The translations under genes and the position numbers were made by a program. Under the pieces are notes generated by a model. The model did no database searches, was not told the DNA's origin, and saw only the letters and a program-made list of their open reading frames with translations. Positions 1-8,390 of a DNA stretch of 64,000 nt are shown in pieces. Every line of letters starts with the position of its first letter. The stretch's first letter is position 1. This DNA is from Chitinophagaceae bacterium UBA4407 (GTDB taxonomy: Bacteria > Bacteroidota > Bacteroidia > Chitinophagales > Chitinophagaceae), in assembly GCA_002390845.1 (NCBI GenBank), contig DGQT01000079.1, positions 1-64,000 of the forward strand. The letters are read 5' to 3'.

Positions 1-2
1 TA

Positions 3-275
3 CAAATGGGTTTCCGCACACTCGCCATAGAAAAACGCAGCAGCGAAGTATGGCAGTTACTCAGCGCCGTAAAAACGGAGTTCGGCAATTTTGGCGGGCT
101 GCTGGATAAGGCACAGAAAAATATACAAACCGGTTTGAACCAACTCGAAGATGTAGTAGGCGCCAGAACAAGAGCCATACAGAAGAAGTTGAAAGGGGTT
201 GAGTTGTTGAATAGTGAAGAAGTGCACCAAGTATTACCCGAACTTACAAATGGAGAAATGAGTGATGAAGAGTAG
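3..275 (+). CDS. rmuC: RmuC family DNA recombination protein, C-terminal part
   Basis: This is the last 90 or so codons of an RmuC-type protein; the reading frame is open to the left edge, so the N-terminal coiled coil and most of the nuclease-like core lie outside the window. The visible tail has the typical family pattern, GFRTLAIEKRSSEVWQLL followed by KTEFGNF and an RTRAI-QKKLKGVE segment. RmuC proteins are thought to limit recombination at inverted repeats, a role known from E. coli and not shown here. A repeat arm begins six bases after the stop. Confidence 0.85.
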   Translation, partial: QMGFRTLAIEKRSSEVWQLLSAVKTEFGNFGGLLDKAQKNIQTGLNQLEDVVGARTRAIQKKLKGVELLNSEEVHQVLPELTNGEMSDEE

Positions 276-280
276 GGAAC

Positions 281-337
281 TATTATGGACCAAGCAGAAG
301 TATTTCATGGTATCGGTGGTTGCGTCGCACTCTTGTA
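281..337 (+). repeat. Dispersed repeat, single left arm (locus a)
   Basis: A left arm of the dispersed inverted-repeat family lies just after rmuC. The outer box is degenerate (TATTATGGACC); the inner box GGTTGCGTCGCACTCTTGTA is intact. No right arm lies close by; the next right arm is at 2458. Confidence 0.75.
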
Positions 338-385
338 GGTTCGGAATTTTGTGGAGCATTTATCGAAGCGTAGATTAGAGCAAAG

Positions 386-409
386 GTCGTTGGAGACAAC
401 TCCAACGAC
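386..409. other. Perfect 10-bp hairpin with 4-nt loop
   Basis: GTCGTTGGAG is followed after a four-base loop by its exact reverse complement. No T-run follows on the plus strand, so it is not a classical terminator. It lies between rmuC and the next gene and could be an mRNA 3'-end structure or a remnant repeat. Confidence 0.5.
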
Positions 410-460
410 GGCGAAGAAATTTCGACGAAACAAATAATTTTTATTTAAAACGCAAAAGCT

Positions 461-1375
461 ATGTATAAAACTTTAACTGTAGCATCAATAATTGCCGCAA
501 GCCTGCTATTAATTATAACAATTATTCTTATATATTTTAATTGGGGTGAAAAGATTAAAACGCCCATACTTTCTCTTTTTGTTATCTGGACAGGAACTTC
601 ATTTGTAACTATTTTTCTGATGTTAAAAGAAACAAGACAAGAGGAAAACTTTGCGTCATATTTAATAATAGATAAAAGAACCTTGGTTCCCGCAAATACT
701 TGGCAAATGGATCGTCATGGAATTGATTATTCAGAAGTTCAAAAGCACAAAATAAACCCTCGTAATGGAGATATTATACATCCGTTTGATGAGCCAAAAG
801 ATGAAAAAACTAGTATAGAATTTAATAGCAAACTATTGTTGTATGAATTGTATAGAGAAATTTATGCTTTGCAATATGAACAACAAGGTATGAAAGTTGA
901 TAACAACGGATTTGAATATCAATTACGCAAACCCTTTCCACAAATTGAATTAGTTAAAATTCCTTTCAAATCATACGAAAAAGATGTAAAGGATAACCCG
1001 TTTATTACAAGCGAAGTGGAAAAGTATTGGATAGAACAACAACCGTTATTATTACCAAAAGGAACATTTGTGTCATTAAATACTAAAACAAACGATAAAG
1101 GAAAGCAAGAGTATTCATTGTTAATAAAAAAGAATTATTTCTTTTCACTTGAAATTAATGTTCATCCTTGTATTATATCCGATGCATTGCCAAAAAATCA
1201 AGTCATAATTCCCGAAATGCGTCCTTATTGTAAAACTTATATATATCCAATTACTCTTAAAGCTACTTTTGATCGCTTAACAGCAGGTAACATTAATACA
1301 GAAAAATATAAGGATTGGGTGAAAGATATGTTTGAAAGCATTAAATCTAAATTTGGCGACTCATTAAGTGATTGA
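461..1375 (+). CDS. Hypothetical membrane-anchored protein
   Basis: This 304-residue protein is not recognised. It has two hydrophobic segments near the N-terminus (about residues 6-27 and 36-54) and then a hydrophilic domain of about 250 residues with mixed charge and many Tyr and Lys residues. That pattern suggests a domain anchored by a short helical hairpin, with the C-terminal part probably cytoplasmic. The coding bases are more AT-rich than those of rmuC, and it sits with another unrecognised gene in a repeat-rich stretch, so accessory origin is plausible. No catalytic motif could be identified. Confidence 0.6.
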   Translation: MYKTLTVASIIAASLLLIITIILIYFNWGEKIKTPILSLFVIWTGTSFVTIFLMLKETRQEENFASYLIIDKRTLVPANTWQMDRHGIDYSEVQKHKINPRNGDIIHPFDEPKDEKTSIEFNSKLLLYELYREIYALQYEQQGMKVDNNGFEYQLRKPFPQIELVKIPFKSYEKDVKDNPFITSEVEKYWIEQQPLLLPKGTFVSLNTKTNDKGKQEYSLLIKKNYFFSLEINVHPCIISDALPKNQVIIPEMRPYCKTYIYPITLKATFDRLTAGNINTEKYKDWVKDMFESIKSKFGDSLSD

Positions 1376-1533
1376 CAATTTCAGTTACCTTAGAATATCA
1401 ATAAAAAACAAGATGCATTCGATCAGCTGGATTAAAAATTGGCTGAAAGAAAAACGAGTATTATAAAAAAATTTATAAAAGAAAATGTAACAGAGCTAAG
1501 GCACAAAATAACATTATATCAACCTTTTTAATT

Positions 1534-2316
1534 ATGCCAAGAATCAGTTATAAAGAAAACTATTTAGAATTTACTCAGGATAAATTAAGAGAAGCGATAT
1601 ATTTTTATCAAACATTTAAAAAGCAAATTTTAGTTGGGTGTGAATCTTCCTCATTAGAGAAAAGAATTAATTCATTATTCAATGCGAGATATAACCTTAC
1701 TGCGTTTGTTAACAGTTTTCGATCTGTTACATTTTGTATGCAGAAAGAGCTACGAACAAAATTTGGAGACACTTTTGAAAAGTGGTACAAAGAATATGGG
1801 TATGAGTTATTTAATCATGAATTTAGTAAGGTTATAATTGAAATGAGAAACATTAATCAAAAGCATGGAAATACTTTTCCGATTTATTGTTTTTCGGGAG
1901 AAAATGGAAATTATGAACTAATTGCAAAAATAAAAATGACTAATCCTGATGACCCCTTTGCATCAATTGAAGTTCGACGCAAAGAAACGATTAATGCGGA
2001 AACCTTAAGGTTTGATGTTCAAGATAATGGAAAAGATATTTCTATCGATAGCAATTACCAAGATATACTTTTTGCTGAAGCGATACCCTATTCATTTTCT
2101 TTGATAGACAAAAGTTTCAAAAATTTAGAAATGAAACTGGCTCATTTAATAGTCCCTTTAAAACAAAATGAGATTAAAGTAGATTTGTTTTTAAAAAACT
2201 GCGAAAACTTAATGTTGTTATTAAAAACTTTTGTAAACGCAGCAACACTCCATTTTAATAAAATAGGAAATCTACCTAATTCCATTGAAAAAAATGGCTC
2301 TAATTTTCAATTTTAG
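1534..2316 (+). CDS. Hypothetical soluble protein
   Basis: This 260-residue protein has no evident signal peptide, membrane segment or familiar motif. The first 110 residues look helical, and a more beta-like stretch follows around residues 125-190. It is AT-rich like the gene before it and lies in the same orientation after a gap of about 160 bp, so the two may be co-inherited. Its stop codon is only six bases from a double-hairpin repeat, which therefore lies in the 3' untranslated region. A spurious minus-strand frame overlaps the start. Function is unknown. Confidence 0.6.
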   Translation: MPRISYKENYLEFTQDKLREAIYFYQTFKKQILVGCESSSLEKRINSLFNARYNLTAFVNSFRSVTFCMQKELRTKFGDTFEKWYKEYGYELFNHEFSKVIIEMRNINQKHGNTFPIYCFSGENGNYELIAKIKMTNPDDPFASIEVRRKETINAETLRFDVQDNGKDISIDSNYQDILFAEAIPYSFSLIDKSFKNLEMKLAHLIVPLKQNEIKVDLFLKNCENLMLLLKTFVNAATLHFNKIGNLPNSIEKNGSNFQF

Positions 2317-2322
2317 AAATTC

Positions 2323-2477
2323 CCCGCTGTTCCGGGTCATCCGCAGGGCGACCTGGAAGTTTAGATAAAACCTTTCTGCGAAAGGACTTATTGATGATAT
2401 TTTGATTAGTGAAGTGTTAATATGCGCTTCAATAAAAGCTTTATATATAATCCAACAGTACAAGTGAGTGACACAAC
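2323..2477 (+). repeat. Double-hairpin repeat, copy 1, ending in a type B arm box
   Basis: This copy has a first hairpin (GTTCCGGGTC against GACCTGGAA), a second hairpin (CCTTTC, three bases, GAAAGG), then about 75 bp of spacer. It ends in GTACAAGTGAGTGACACAAC, the type B inner box of the dispersed repeat family. It aligns with the copy at 3431 along nearly its whole length. Together with the arm tail that runs to about 2515 it fills the gap between the genes at 1534 and 2683. Confidence 0.8.
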
Positions 2478-2515
2478 AAAAGCCAAATAGTATTGGGTAG
2501 GCCCGCAGCATAAAA
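2458..2515 (-). repeat. Dispersed repeat, single right arm (locus b, type B)
   Basis: The inner box GTACAAGTGAGTGACACAAC is followed by a degenerate outer end, GCAGCATAAAA. It overlaps the 3' end of the double-hairpin repeat. Confidence 0.7.
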
Positions 2516-2682
2516 TTCTTTTCTATGTTTTACTGCCGGGCACACTACGGTTTATCAAGGAACATCAGTAAACAGGACAATAGCATTTTTTTTATAAAGG
2601 CTTTAGTCTTTTTTGTAAATTGTATAACTTTATAAAATACCCTATTTTGAAATTGCAATTTTTTAATACTTAATACAAAAGC

Positions 2683-3393
2683 ATGAACACATCAAACAAA
2701 TTTTTTTTTGCAGCCGTTTTATTAATGACAGTTTCTTGTAAAAAAGAAAGCAATAATATTCATTCAGGTAGCCTTATTAATACAGATATGAAAAGCGTAT
2801 CTGCGACAGATGTAGCTGCAGCCAAATATACTGCTGTATTAATTGGTACTCAAAAATGGATGACTGCAAACTTGAATGTAAACCGCTATAGAAACGGAGA
2901 TCGCATACCACAGGTAAAAGACCCTATTAAATGGAAAACATTAACAACAGGCGCATGGTGCTGGTATAATAATGATTCTGCCAATTATGCCGTTACTTAT
3001 GGCAAATTATATAACTGGTATGCAGTACATGATGCAAGAGGGCTTGCGCCAAATGGCTGGCATATACCTGCATATGATGAAATAGTGGTTTTATATAATC
3101 TCTTGGGTGGCTACCAGTTAGCAGGCGGGCCTCTCAAAGAAACGGGTACAGTACATTGGGCTGCTCCAAACGTTGCTGCAACTAACAGTACCGGATTTAC
3201 AGCACTTCCCGGTGGTTATCAGCTTGCATCCGGTTCTTTTACAGGCATTAATACTTTGGGTCTTTGGTGGAGTGCTTCAGAAAATTCTTCAAGCAGTGCC
3301 TGGGATTTTTATATCTATAACAATTACGGTACGTTTAGTATAAGTCCTGGCGTTAAACAGGCAGGCCTTTCAGTCCGTTGTATTAAAGACTGA
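2683..3393 (+). CDS. FISUMP domain lipoprotein
   Basis: The 236-residue product begins with a lipoprotein signal (hydrophobic core ending LLMTVSC, then KKE), so it should be exported and lipid-anchored at Cys19. The rest matches the Fibrobacter succinogenes major paralogous (FISUMP) domain: GTQKWMTANLNVNRYRNGD, then YGKLYNWYAV, GWHIP, STGFTALPGGY, LWWSAS and a final SVRCIKD. Members of this family are surface proteins of unknown biochemical role that are often expanded in Bacteroidota and Fibrobacteres. The gene stands alone between two copies of the double-hairpin repeat. Confidence 0.88.
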   Translation: MNTSNKFFFAAVLLMTVSCKKESNNIHSGSLINTDMKSVSATDVAAAKYTAVLIGTQKWMTANLNVNRYRNGDRIPQVKDPIKWKTLTTGAWCWYNNDSANYAVTYGKLYNWYAVHDARGLAPNGWHIPAYDEIVVLYNLLGGYQLAGGPLKETGTVHWAAPNVAATNSTGFTALPGGYQLASGSFTGINTLGLWWSASENSSSSAWDFYIYNNYGTFSISPGVKQAGLSVRCIKD

Positions 3394-3430
3394 TAGTTCA
3401 TTCCATAAATAGTCTAAATATCTAAACCTT

Positions 3431-3584
3431 CCCGCTGTTCCAGGTCTTCCGAAGGGCGACCTGGAACTTAAGATAAAAACCTTTCTGTGAAAGGAGTTAT
3501 TGTAATATTTTGATTAGTGAAGTGTTTTATTCGCTCAGGTAAAAGCTGCATATATAATCCAACGGCACAAGTGAGTGACACAAC
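3431..3584 (+). repeat. Double-hairpin repeat, copy 2, ending in a type B arm box
   Basis: The first hairpin is a perfect 10-bp stem (GTTCCAGGTC and GACCTGGAAC around 11 bases). The second is CCTTTC/GAAAGG. After the spacer it ends in CACAAGTGAGTGACACAAC. It has the same order and spacing as copy 1 at 2323. It occupies most of the gap between the FISUMP gene and the convergent gene ending at 3712. Confidence 0.8.
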
Positions 3585-3615
3585 AGGCGATGCCCAAATA
3601 ACCTGTAGTTCGTCA
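3565..3615 (-). repeat. Dispersed repeat, single right arm (locus c, type B)
   Basis: Inner box GCACAAGTGAGTGACACAAC with a weak outer end. It is the tail of the double-hairpin repeat copy 2. Confidence 0.6.
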
Positions 3616-3711
3616 TGCAAAAAATAATAAGATTAACGGGTTAACATTAGCAACAAAGTCATAGCTGTTGCGGGTACGCTTTCAGTAAAATGAAAAGATC
3701 TGGAATGCATT

Positions 3712-5397
3712 TTATTGTTGTTCCAAATAAATAATAAACTGAGATTTTTTTAGTCCAGGTTTCTTTTTTGCTTCGCCGATAATTTTTATTTTACCATTTT
3801 CAAAAATCATGTTAGCGATTATTGTATAATTATTATCTGATAATTCAAAATCATAGCTTCCATTATTTTTAGGGCTTGGATTCGCCACTTTCATCATATA
3901 GTCGCTGAAATTTTTACTTTTTGATGCTGCATACACGTATAATGCATTTGGGTTGCTTTTTTCTTTTGTAATAAGTAAACGTTTAATATATTTTATAGTT
4001 GATGAGTCATTATTCCACCAAGTTCCGGTTATTGTTGTAGGTAGCGGCTTTTTTATGTTTGTTGCTGTATTTTTTAATTTTTGATACACTTTAAAGTACG
4101 ATATAAACTTATAAACTCTTTCCGGTTTAGTTTTTTCATATGTAGTGGTATAAACTTTCAGTCGGTCATTTTTTAAAAGGATAATGTCTCTTTTAATAAC
4201 ACTTGTTTTGGTTTCTGCAGATATGCTGCATTTACCATCATCTGTAAGATCTGTCACCTTTACCCTTGGAAAAGTAATATCATCAGAAAAAGAAATTCCT
4301 ACAAGATTATTGTCGCCAAACACATTGCTTATTGTCAAATTACCTAATAAGTTACCTATTTTATCAGGCGACCAGGTAGCAAGGAAATCTTCAATCTTTG
4401 GATCTTTAATCTCCTCATCTATTTTTACTTCTGCAGGTTTATAAATGATATTTCTTTTGCTTATGAGGTCTGCACTAAAATTCTCTTTGTCAGTTACGTT
4501 GAGAAAATAATTATAAAGATCATATTTTCCAAGCGCGTTTGAGTAGTCGATTTTCATCGTGTATTCCATATTGTCAGATCTTTTATTTTTTATAGTACCG
4601 GGAAAATCTTTATCGTTATAGTCAATTAAGTAGGTAACGTTTGGCGCCTGTATTCGTCCTTTACTTTCGAGAAGTGTTACATTTGTTATATTGTTATTGG
4701 CAGAAAAAACAAAAGAATTGAATGGGTTAAAATAATTTGTTTTAGTAAAGGGAAATACAAAAAACTGTCCTATACTATTTTTATCATCATAAGTAGTTTT
4801 CATAGTATTCTCTAAGTAAAAATCATTAGTGCCTGGTATTTTGGGCATATATAGTTTAGTAACGTCAATCTTACCATTACCTGAATATTGCATTTCTAAG
4901 TAATACTGTATAATCCCCGTTTGCTCGTCTAATAATTCCTGTTTGGCCAAATTGCCTTGCGCATCATAACTATACCTATAGATCATATTATTAAATAAAA
5001 AGGCCTTTATTATCTTGTTATTATTATCGTAGACATATTCCTGATTTATCATACTTCCTGAAGTTGTTACCTGGCAGTCAATACAATTTGATTTTCCTGT
5101 AATACGTACAATCCGTTGCTGATCATCATAATCATAAATAATTTGGTTCTTTATCTCATATTTGCTATTTACAAAATTGGCACCATCTCTTGAAATATGA
5201 GGATAACCAAACTCTGTAATTTTCTCTATATTACCATTAGCCCAATAATCTATAACCACATACAGATTTCGCTGATTATTTATTTCATCTCTCATAGTGA
5301 TTAATCTAGGTCGGGGAAGATTAGCATAGTCACCAGTAGGATTAGCAGTTGTTGTAAAGTAACAGAGAATGAAAATGAAAATAAATATAAGCTTCAT
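3712..5397 (-). CDS. Secreted protein with YD/RHS-like segments
   Basis: I place the start at the Met beginning MKLIFIFIFILCYF, which gives a clean signal peptide ending near TTTA. The longer frame upstream runs into a repeat and lacks a signal. The mature part of about 545 residues begins with beta-rich YD-like segments (YDDQQRIVRI, YVYDNNNKIIKAF, YSYDAQGNLAKQE), similar to RHS/YD-repeat proteins. The C-terminal half, with KDPKIEDFL and YTIIANMIFENGKIK, is unrecognised. It is probably a cell-surface or periplasmic protein. It is transcribed convergently with the FISUMP gene, and nothing nearby indicates a toxin or a secretion partner. Confidence 0.7.
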   Translation of the reverse strand: MKLIFIFIFILCYFTTTANPTGDYANLPRPRLITMRDEINNQRNLYVVIDYWANGNIEKITEFGYPHISRDGANFVNSKYEIKNQIIYDYDDQQRIVRITGKSNCIDCQVTTSGSMINQEYVYDNNNKIIKAFLFNNMIYRYSYDAQGNLAKQELLDEQTGIIQYYLEMQYSGNGKIDVTKLYMPKIPGTNDFYLENTMKTTYDDKNSIGQFFVFPFTKTNYFNPFNSFVFSANNNITNVTLLESKGRIQAPNVTYLIDYNDKDFPGTIKNKRSDNMEYTMKIDYSNALGKYDLYNYFLNVTDKENFSADLISKRNIIYKPAEVKIDEEIKDPKIEDFLATWSPDKIGNLLGNLTISNVFGDNNLVGISFSDDITFPRVKVTDLTDDGKCSISAETKTSVIKRDIILLKNDRLKVYTTTYEKTKPERVYKFISYFKVYQKLKNTATNIKKPLPTTITGTWWNNDSSTIKYIKRLLITKEKSNPNALYVYAASKSKNFSDYMMKVANPSPKNNGSYDFELSDNNYTIIANMIFENGKIKIIGEAKKKPGLKKSQFIIYLEQQ

Positions 5398-5551
5398 AGA
5401 TAACCATTTTATAAACTGAAAATAAACTATTTTTATTAGTTTTCTAAAATTCTCCCCCAAATGGTCTAAGTATGTAAACCTGTTCAATGGCGCAAGAATG
5501 CAGCTTAGCATTTGCAGTGCAGCATCTTGTGCCAAAGTAAGCAACTATCAC

Positions 5552-5616
5552 GTTGTTCCAGGTCTTCCGAAGGGCGACCTGGAACCTGAAATAAAAGCCT
5601 TTCTGTGAAAGTAGTC
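5552..5616 (+). repeat. Double-hairpin repeat, copy 3 (partial)
   Basis: GTTCCAGGTC and GACCTGGAAC form the perfect first stem, followed by CCTTTCTGTGAAAG as the second hairpin. The spacer and terminal arm box seen in the other two copies are absent. It lies upstream of the secreted protein gene, in the same plus-strand orientation as the other copies. Confidence 0.75.
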
Positions 5617-5743
5617 TTAAGTAATAAATATCATCTATCGCCGCATCTTCAAATTTCTTGAAGTTAAATGCTTCACTACTTTGTTTGTGTTCCATAATTA
5701 CTTCGTTTAAAATTATTAATTTTCTGTTTTGACACAGTTTAGT

Positions 5744-5776
5744 GAATAGACCCTGAATAGAACCTGGATAGACTCT
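5744..5776. repeat. Short tandem repeat, three 11-bp units
   Basis: GAATAGACCCT, GAATAGAACCT and GGATAGACTCT follow each other without gaps. The array immediately precedes the 21-bp array. Confidence 0.6.
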
Positions 5777-5793
5777 ATTTTCTCCGCTTCACA

Positions 5794-5991
5794 GAGAAAG
5801 TTGCTTATTGCTCGAACGAAGTTTACACATGCACGAAGTAAGTTACCCACTGCGCCTAGAAAATTAGCCACTGCTTAGAGAAAGTTGCTAACTGCTCGAA
5901 CGAAGTTTACACCTGCACGGAAGAAGTTGCACGCTGCGCTTGGAAAGCTAACCGCTACGGCGAGAAAATTACCCGCTACGAAAAGAATATT
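5794..5991. repeat. Degenerate 21-bp tandem array, about 9.5 units
   Basis: Nine consecutive 21-bp units with no indels, each near GAGAAAGTTGCTAACTGCTCG. Units 1-2 and 5-6 are almost identical, giving an 84-bp higher-order period. Read in one frame the units are heptapeptides of the form EKVANCS, NEVYTCT, EEVARCA, with two stop codons in units 3 and 4, so it is not a live gene as it stands. It lies 720 bp upstream of the mobilisation genes. Confidence 0.75.
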
Positions 5992-6024
5992 TCAGCTTCT
6001 GTCGGTGTCCGATTCGCGCTTCCA

Positions 6025-6039
6025 TTGGCGTCCCGCCAA
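6025..6039. other. Perfect inverted repeat TTGGCG/CGCCAA
   Basis: TTGGCG, three bases, CGCCAA. Further short perfect palindromes follow at 6133-6145 (TTTTG/CAAAA) and 6147-6162 (GCAACG/CGTTGC). They could be protein-binding sites in the region upstream of the mob genes. Confidence 0.4.
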
Positions 6040-6199
6040 CGGTAAACGAAATTAAACTCCTATAATCAATTTATTCGCTTCTATACAACTCGGTACTAAC
6101 TAACTGGAAATCAATAAAGCCGTTTTGAGTTGTTTTGTCACAAAACGCAACGCCGCCGTTGCAGGGAGACTTCAATAAAAGCTCAACTAAATTTCAACA

Positions 6200-6257
6200 G
6201 TACAAGAGTGCGACGCAACCGCAGCTTCATAGCAGTACTGGCCTCTGGCTCATAAAA
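6200..6257 (-). repeat. Dispersed repeat, single right arm (locus d, type A)
   Basis: A complete right arm: inner box GTACAAGAGTGCGACGCAAC and outer box GGCTCATAAAA, about 58 bp. No matching left arm is nearby. Confidence 0.8.
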
Positions 6258-6327
6258 ATTATCTTGCCCTTTTAGTCAATTACTGCATAAATTAAACCCT
6301 AAAATAGAACTCAAAAAATACCTGCAG

Positions 6328-6348
6328 CATGGCTAAAATTTAGCCATG
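6328..6348. other. 21-bp near-perfect palindrome
   Basis: CATGGCTAAA, one central base, then its exact reverse complement. It lies about 370 bp upstream of the mob operon. It may be a regulator site or part of the transfer origin region. Confidence 0.45.
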
Positions 6349-6584
6349 TATTGTATGGGAATTTTATTCATTTTACCTTTATAGAGCCGTCAGATTTTTA
6401 AGTGAAAATGAAGTATTATGAAAGGTAAAAATCTTTACTGTAAATATGCAGTTTACAACAGCATTTTTCAAACCTTTGTTAGCTTTCTTTCCTTGTTTAA
6501 ATATTTCCCCCTTTTCGTTATTGATTTACGACTACTTCTTAGTTTTCAAGTTTTCAAAGTATTTAATATCTGCAAGGGCTTAAT

Positions 6585-6640
6585 GTGCCCAGTCTTGCAC
6601 ATGGCAAGATGTACAAACGTGGGCACGTTTGAATCTTGCC
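6585..6640 (+). other. oriT: Candidate origin of transfer (oriT)
   Basis: Three nested or adjacent inverted repeats lie just before the first mob gene: GTGCCCA/TGGGCAC at 6585-6591 and 6620-6626, TCTTGC/GCAAGA at 6593-6609, and CAAACGTG/CACGTTTG at 6614-6631. The last is followed directly by AATCTTGCC at 6632-6640. MOBP relaxases are known to cut in a YATCCTG-Y-like sequence a few bases beyond an inverted repeat. Here ATCTTG then C fits, with the predicted nick between 6638 and 6639, seven bases from the repeat. The assignment is inferred from this arrangement. Confidence 0.5.
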
Positions 6641-6714
6641 CCTTCACTCCGAAGTCGTGCGGGGGATTGTGAAAGATGACAGAAGCATTGTAACAAAACT
6701 TAAATGATAAGATA

Positions 6715-7110
6715 ATGAACAAGCAGGAAAATGAAGTGAGGAAAATTTTTATCAAAATTCGCATGAATGAAGACGAATTAAAACGTGTGAAAAAGCGCAA
6801 GGAGCAAACCACTGAAAGAAGCCTTAGCGAGTATATGCGGAATGTGTCAATGCAAAAACCTGTTACTGTTAAGTACCGTAACCAATCTGCGGATGATTTT
6901 TTAAAAGATATGCTGGCGCTTAAAAAAGAACTGAATGCCATCGGTAATAATTTTAACCAGGCTGTACATAAACTGCACTTGCTGGATAAGATACCTGAAT
7001 TCAGGATTTGGATAAGCCATTATGATGGTTTGCAGAAGTCTTTAGTGAGCAAGGTTGAAGAAATAAAATTGAAGGTGAGCCAACTCTATGAACAATGGTT
7101 GCAAAAATAA
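6715..7110 (+). CDS. Mobilisation accessory protein, MobC/MobA-like
   Basis: This 131-residue basic protein matches the relaxosome accessory proteins found ahead of relaxases in Bacteroidetes mobilisable elements. It has an N-terminal ribbon-helix-helix-like segment (KIFIKIRMNEDELKRVKKRKE, SLSEYMRNVSM) and the family's central LKKELNAIGNNFNQAVHKL stretch. Such proteins bind oriT and help the relaxase nick. The candidate oriT lies directly upstream. Its last 16 bases overlap the start of the relaxase gene, so the two are very likely translated from one transcript. Confidence 0.85.
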   Translation: MNKQENEVRKIFIKIRMNEDELKRVKKRKEQTTERSLSEYMRNVSMQKPVTVKYRNQSADDFLKDMLALKKELNAIGNNFNQAVHKLHLLDKIPEFRIWISHYDGLQKSLVSKVEEIKLKVSQLYEQWLQK

Positions 7111-8372
7111 CCATACCGAAAAGCATTGAAGCTGCACTGAACTATAACGAAAAGAAAGTTCAGAAGGGAACTGCTGAATGTTTGCATGCAGCTAATTATT
7201 TGAGTGAAGCGCTGCACATGAATTTCTACCAAAAATTAAATGGCTTTGAAATGTTGAATAGTTTGAATGAAAGAGCAACAACTAAAACGCTGCATGTGTC
7301 ACTCAATTTTAATCCCTCTGAAAAACTATCCAATAACAAGTTAGTTGAGATTGCCAATGTGTATATGGAAAAAATTGGTTTCGGGAAACAACCGTTTCTT
7401 GTTTACAGGCATGAAGATGCCGGGCATCCGCACATTCATATTGTAAGCACAACTATTAAAGAAGATGGCAGCAGAATTAACACACATAATATCGGAAGAA
7501 ATCAATCTGAAAAAGCAAGAAAGGAAATTGAACAAATGTATGGCTTAGTAAAAGCAGAACGACAACAACAATTATTGAAGCCAGGCATCAAGCCAGTGGA
7601 TATTGAAAAAGCAGTTTATGGAAAGCATGAAACAAAGAGGAGTATTTCGAATGTAGTTGGTGCAGTATTTAGCCAATATAAGTTTACATCATTGCCGGAG
7701 TTGAATGCAGCATTAAAACAATTCAATGTGATTGCCGACAGGGGAAAAGAAGAAGGCAGGATTTATAAAAATCGCGGATTGGTGTTTCGGATTTTAGATG
7801 CTAACGGAAATAAGGTTGGTGTTCCTATTAAAGCAAGTGCTATAAGTTGTAAACCAATATTAGATAACCTTGAAAAGAAATTTATTGTAAACGAATCTGC
7901 AAGAGAACCCTTGAAACAAAGAACAAAAAATGCGATTGACGAATGTTTGCAATTGGCACCAGATAGTATGAAAAATTTAGTGGCTGCTTTGGAACAAAAA
8001 CAAATCTATACGGTACTGAGGCAAAACGCAGAAGGCAGGTTATATGGGATAACATTTGTGGACAACCAAAACAAATGCGTTTTTAACGGCAGTGATTTAG
8101 GAAAAGGATTTAGTGCCGCTGCATTGCAAAGCCGTATTGTTTCAACAGGCAATAAGGTTACTGGAAATGAAGTTGAGAATAAATCTGGTACAACTGACAA
8201 AGCAACTTACAATTTGAAAAAAGATTTGAATGTGCTGGAACAACAGGAGCAGTCTGCGAAAAATGATAACCTGCTCGATGTTTTGATTTCTCCCAAGCAG
8301 GAATTTGGTAATACTCCTTTTCAACTGCTGAAAAAGAAAAGGAAAAAGAAGAGAAAAAATAATTTATTATAA
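7095..8372 (+). CDS. Relaxase/mobilisation nuclease (MOBP-like, MobB)
   Basis: This 425-residue protein is a DNA-strand transferase that should nick oriT and stay covalently attached to the transferred strand. The N-terminal relaxase domain (about residues 1-155) shows a candidate catalytic Tyr in ALNYNEKKV and the metal-binding histidine triad in HEDAGHPHIHIVST. The C-terminal half is less conserved and ends in a very basic tail, KKKRKKKRKN. It overlaps the accessory gene and is followed 18 bp later by the coupling protein gene, giving the order accessory-relaxase-coupling protein known from Bacteroides mobilisable elements. It appears intact. Confidence 0.9.
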   Translation: MVAKITIPKSIEAALNYNEKKVQKGTAECLHAANYLSEALHMNFYQKLNGFEMLNSLNERATTKTLHVSLNFNPSEKLSNNKLVEIANVYMEKIGFGKQPFLVYRHEDAGHPHIHIVSTTIKEDGSRINTHNIGRNQSEKARKEIEQMYGLVKAERQQQLLKPGIKPVDIEKAVYGKHETKRSISNVVGAVFSQYKFTSLPELNAALKQFNVIADRGKEEGRIYKNRGLVFRILDANGNKVGVPIKASAISCKPILDNLEKKFIVNESAREPLKQRTKNAIDECLQLAPDSMKNLVAALEQKQIYTVLRQNAEGRLYGITFVDNQNKCVFNGSDLGKGFSAAALQSRIVSTGNKVTGNEVENKSGTTDKATYNLKKDLNVLEQQEQSAKNDNLLDVLISPKQEFGNTPFQLLKKKRKKKRKNNLL

Positions 8373-8390
8373 ACTTTTTAAACAATTGTT

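Noticed and set aside
2272..2511. Small minus-strand open frame containing CCVTHLY
   Set aside because: Its sequence is produced by the repeat arm; similar CVTHLY or CVALLY peptides arise at other repeat copies.
5794..5991. Plasmid replication iterons
   Set aside because: Units are degenerate and there is no rep gene in the window, so an origin of replication is not claimed.
6418..6672. Short plus-strand open frame before the mob genes
   Set aside because: It runs through the candidate oriT hairpins and has a low-complexity hydrophobic composition; no family is visible.
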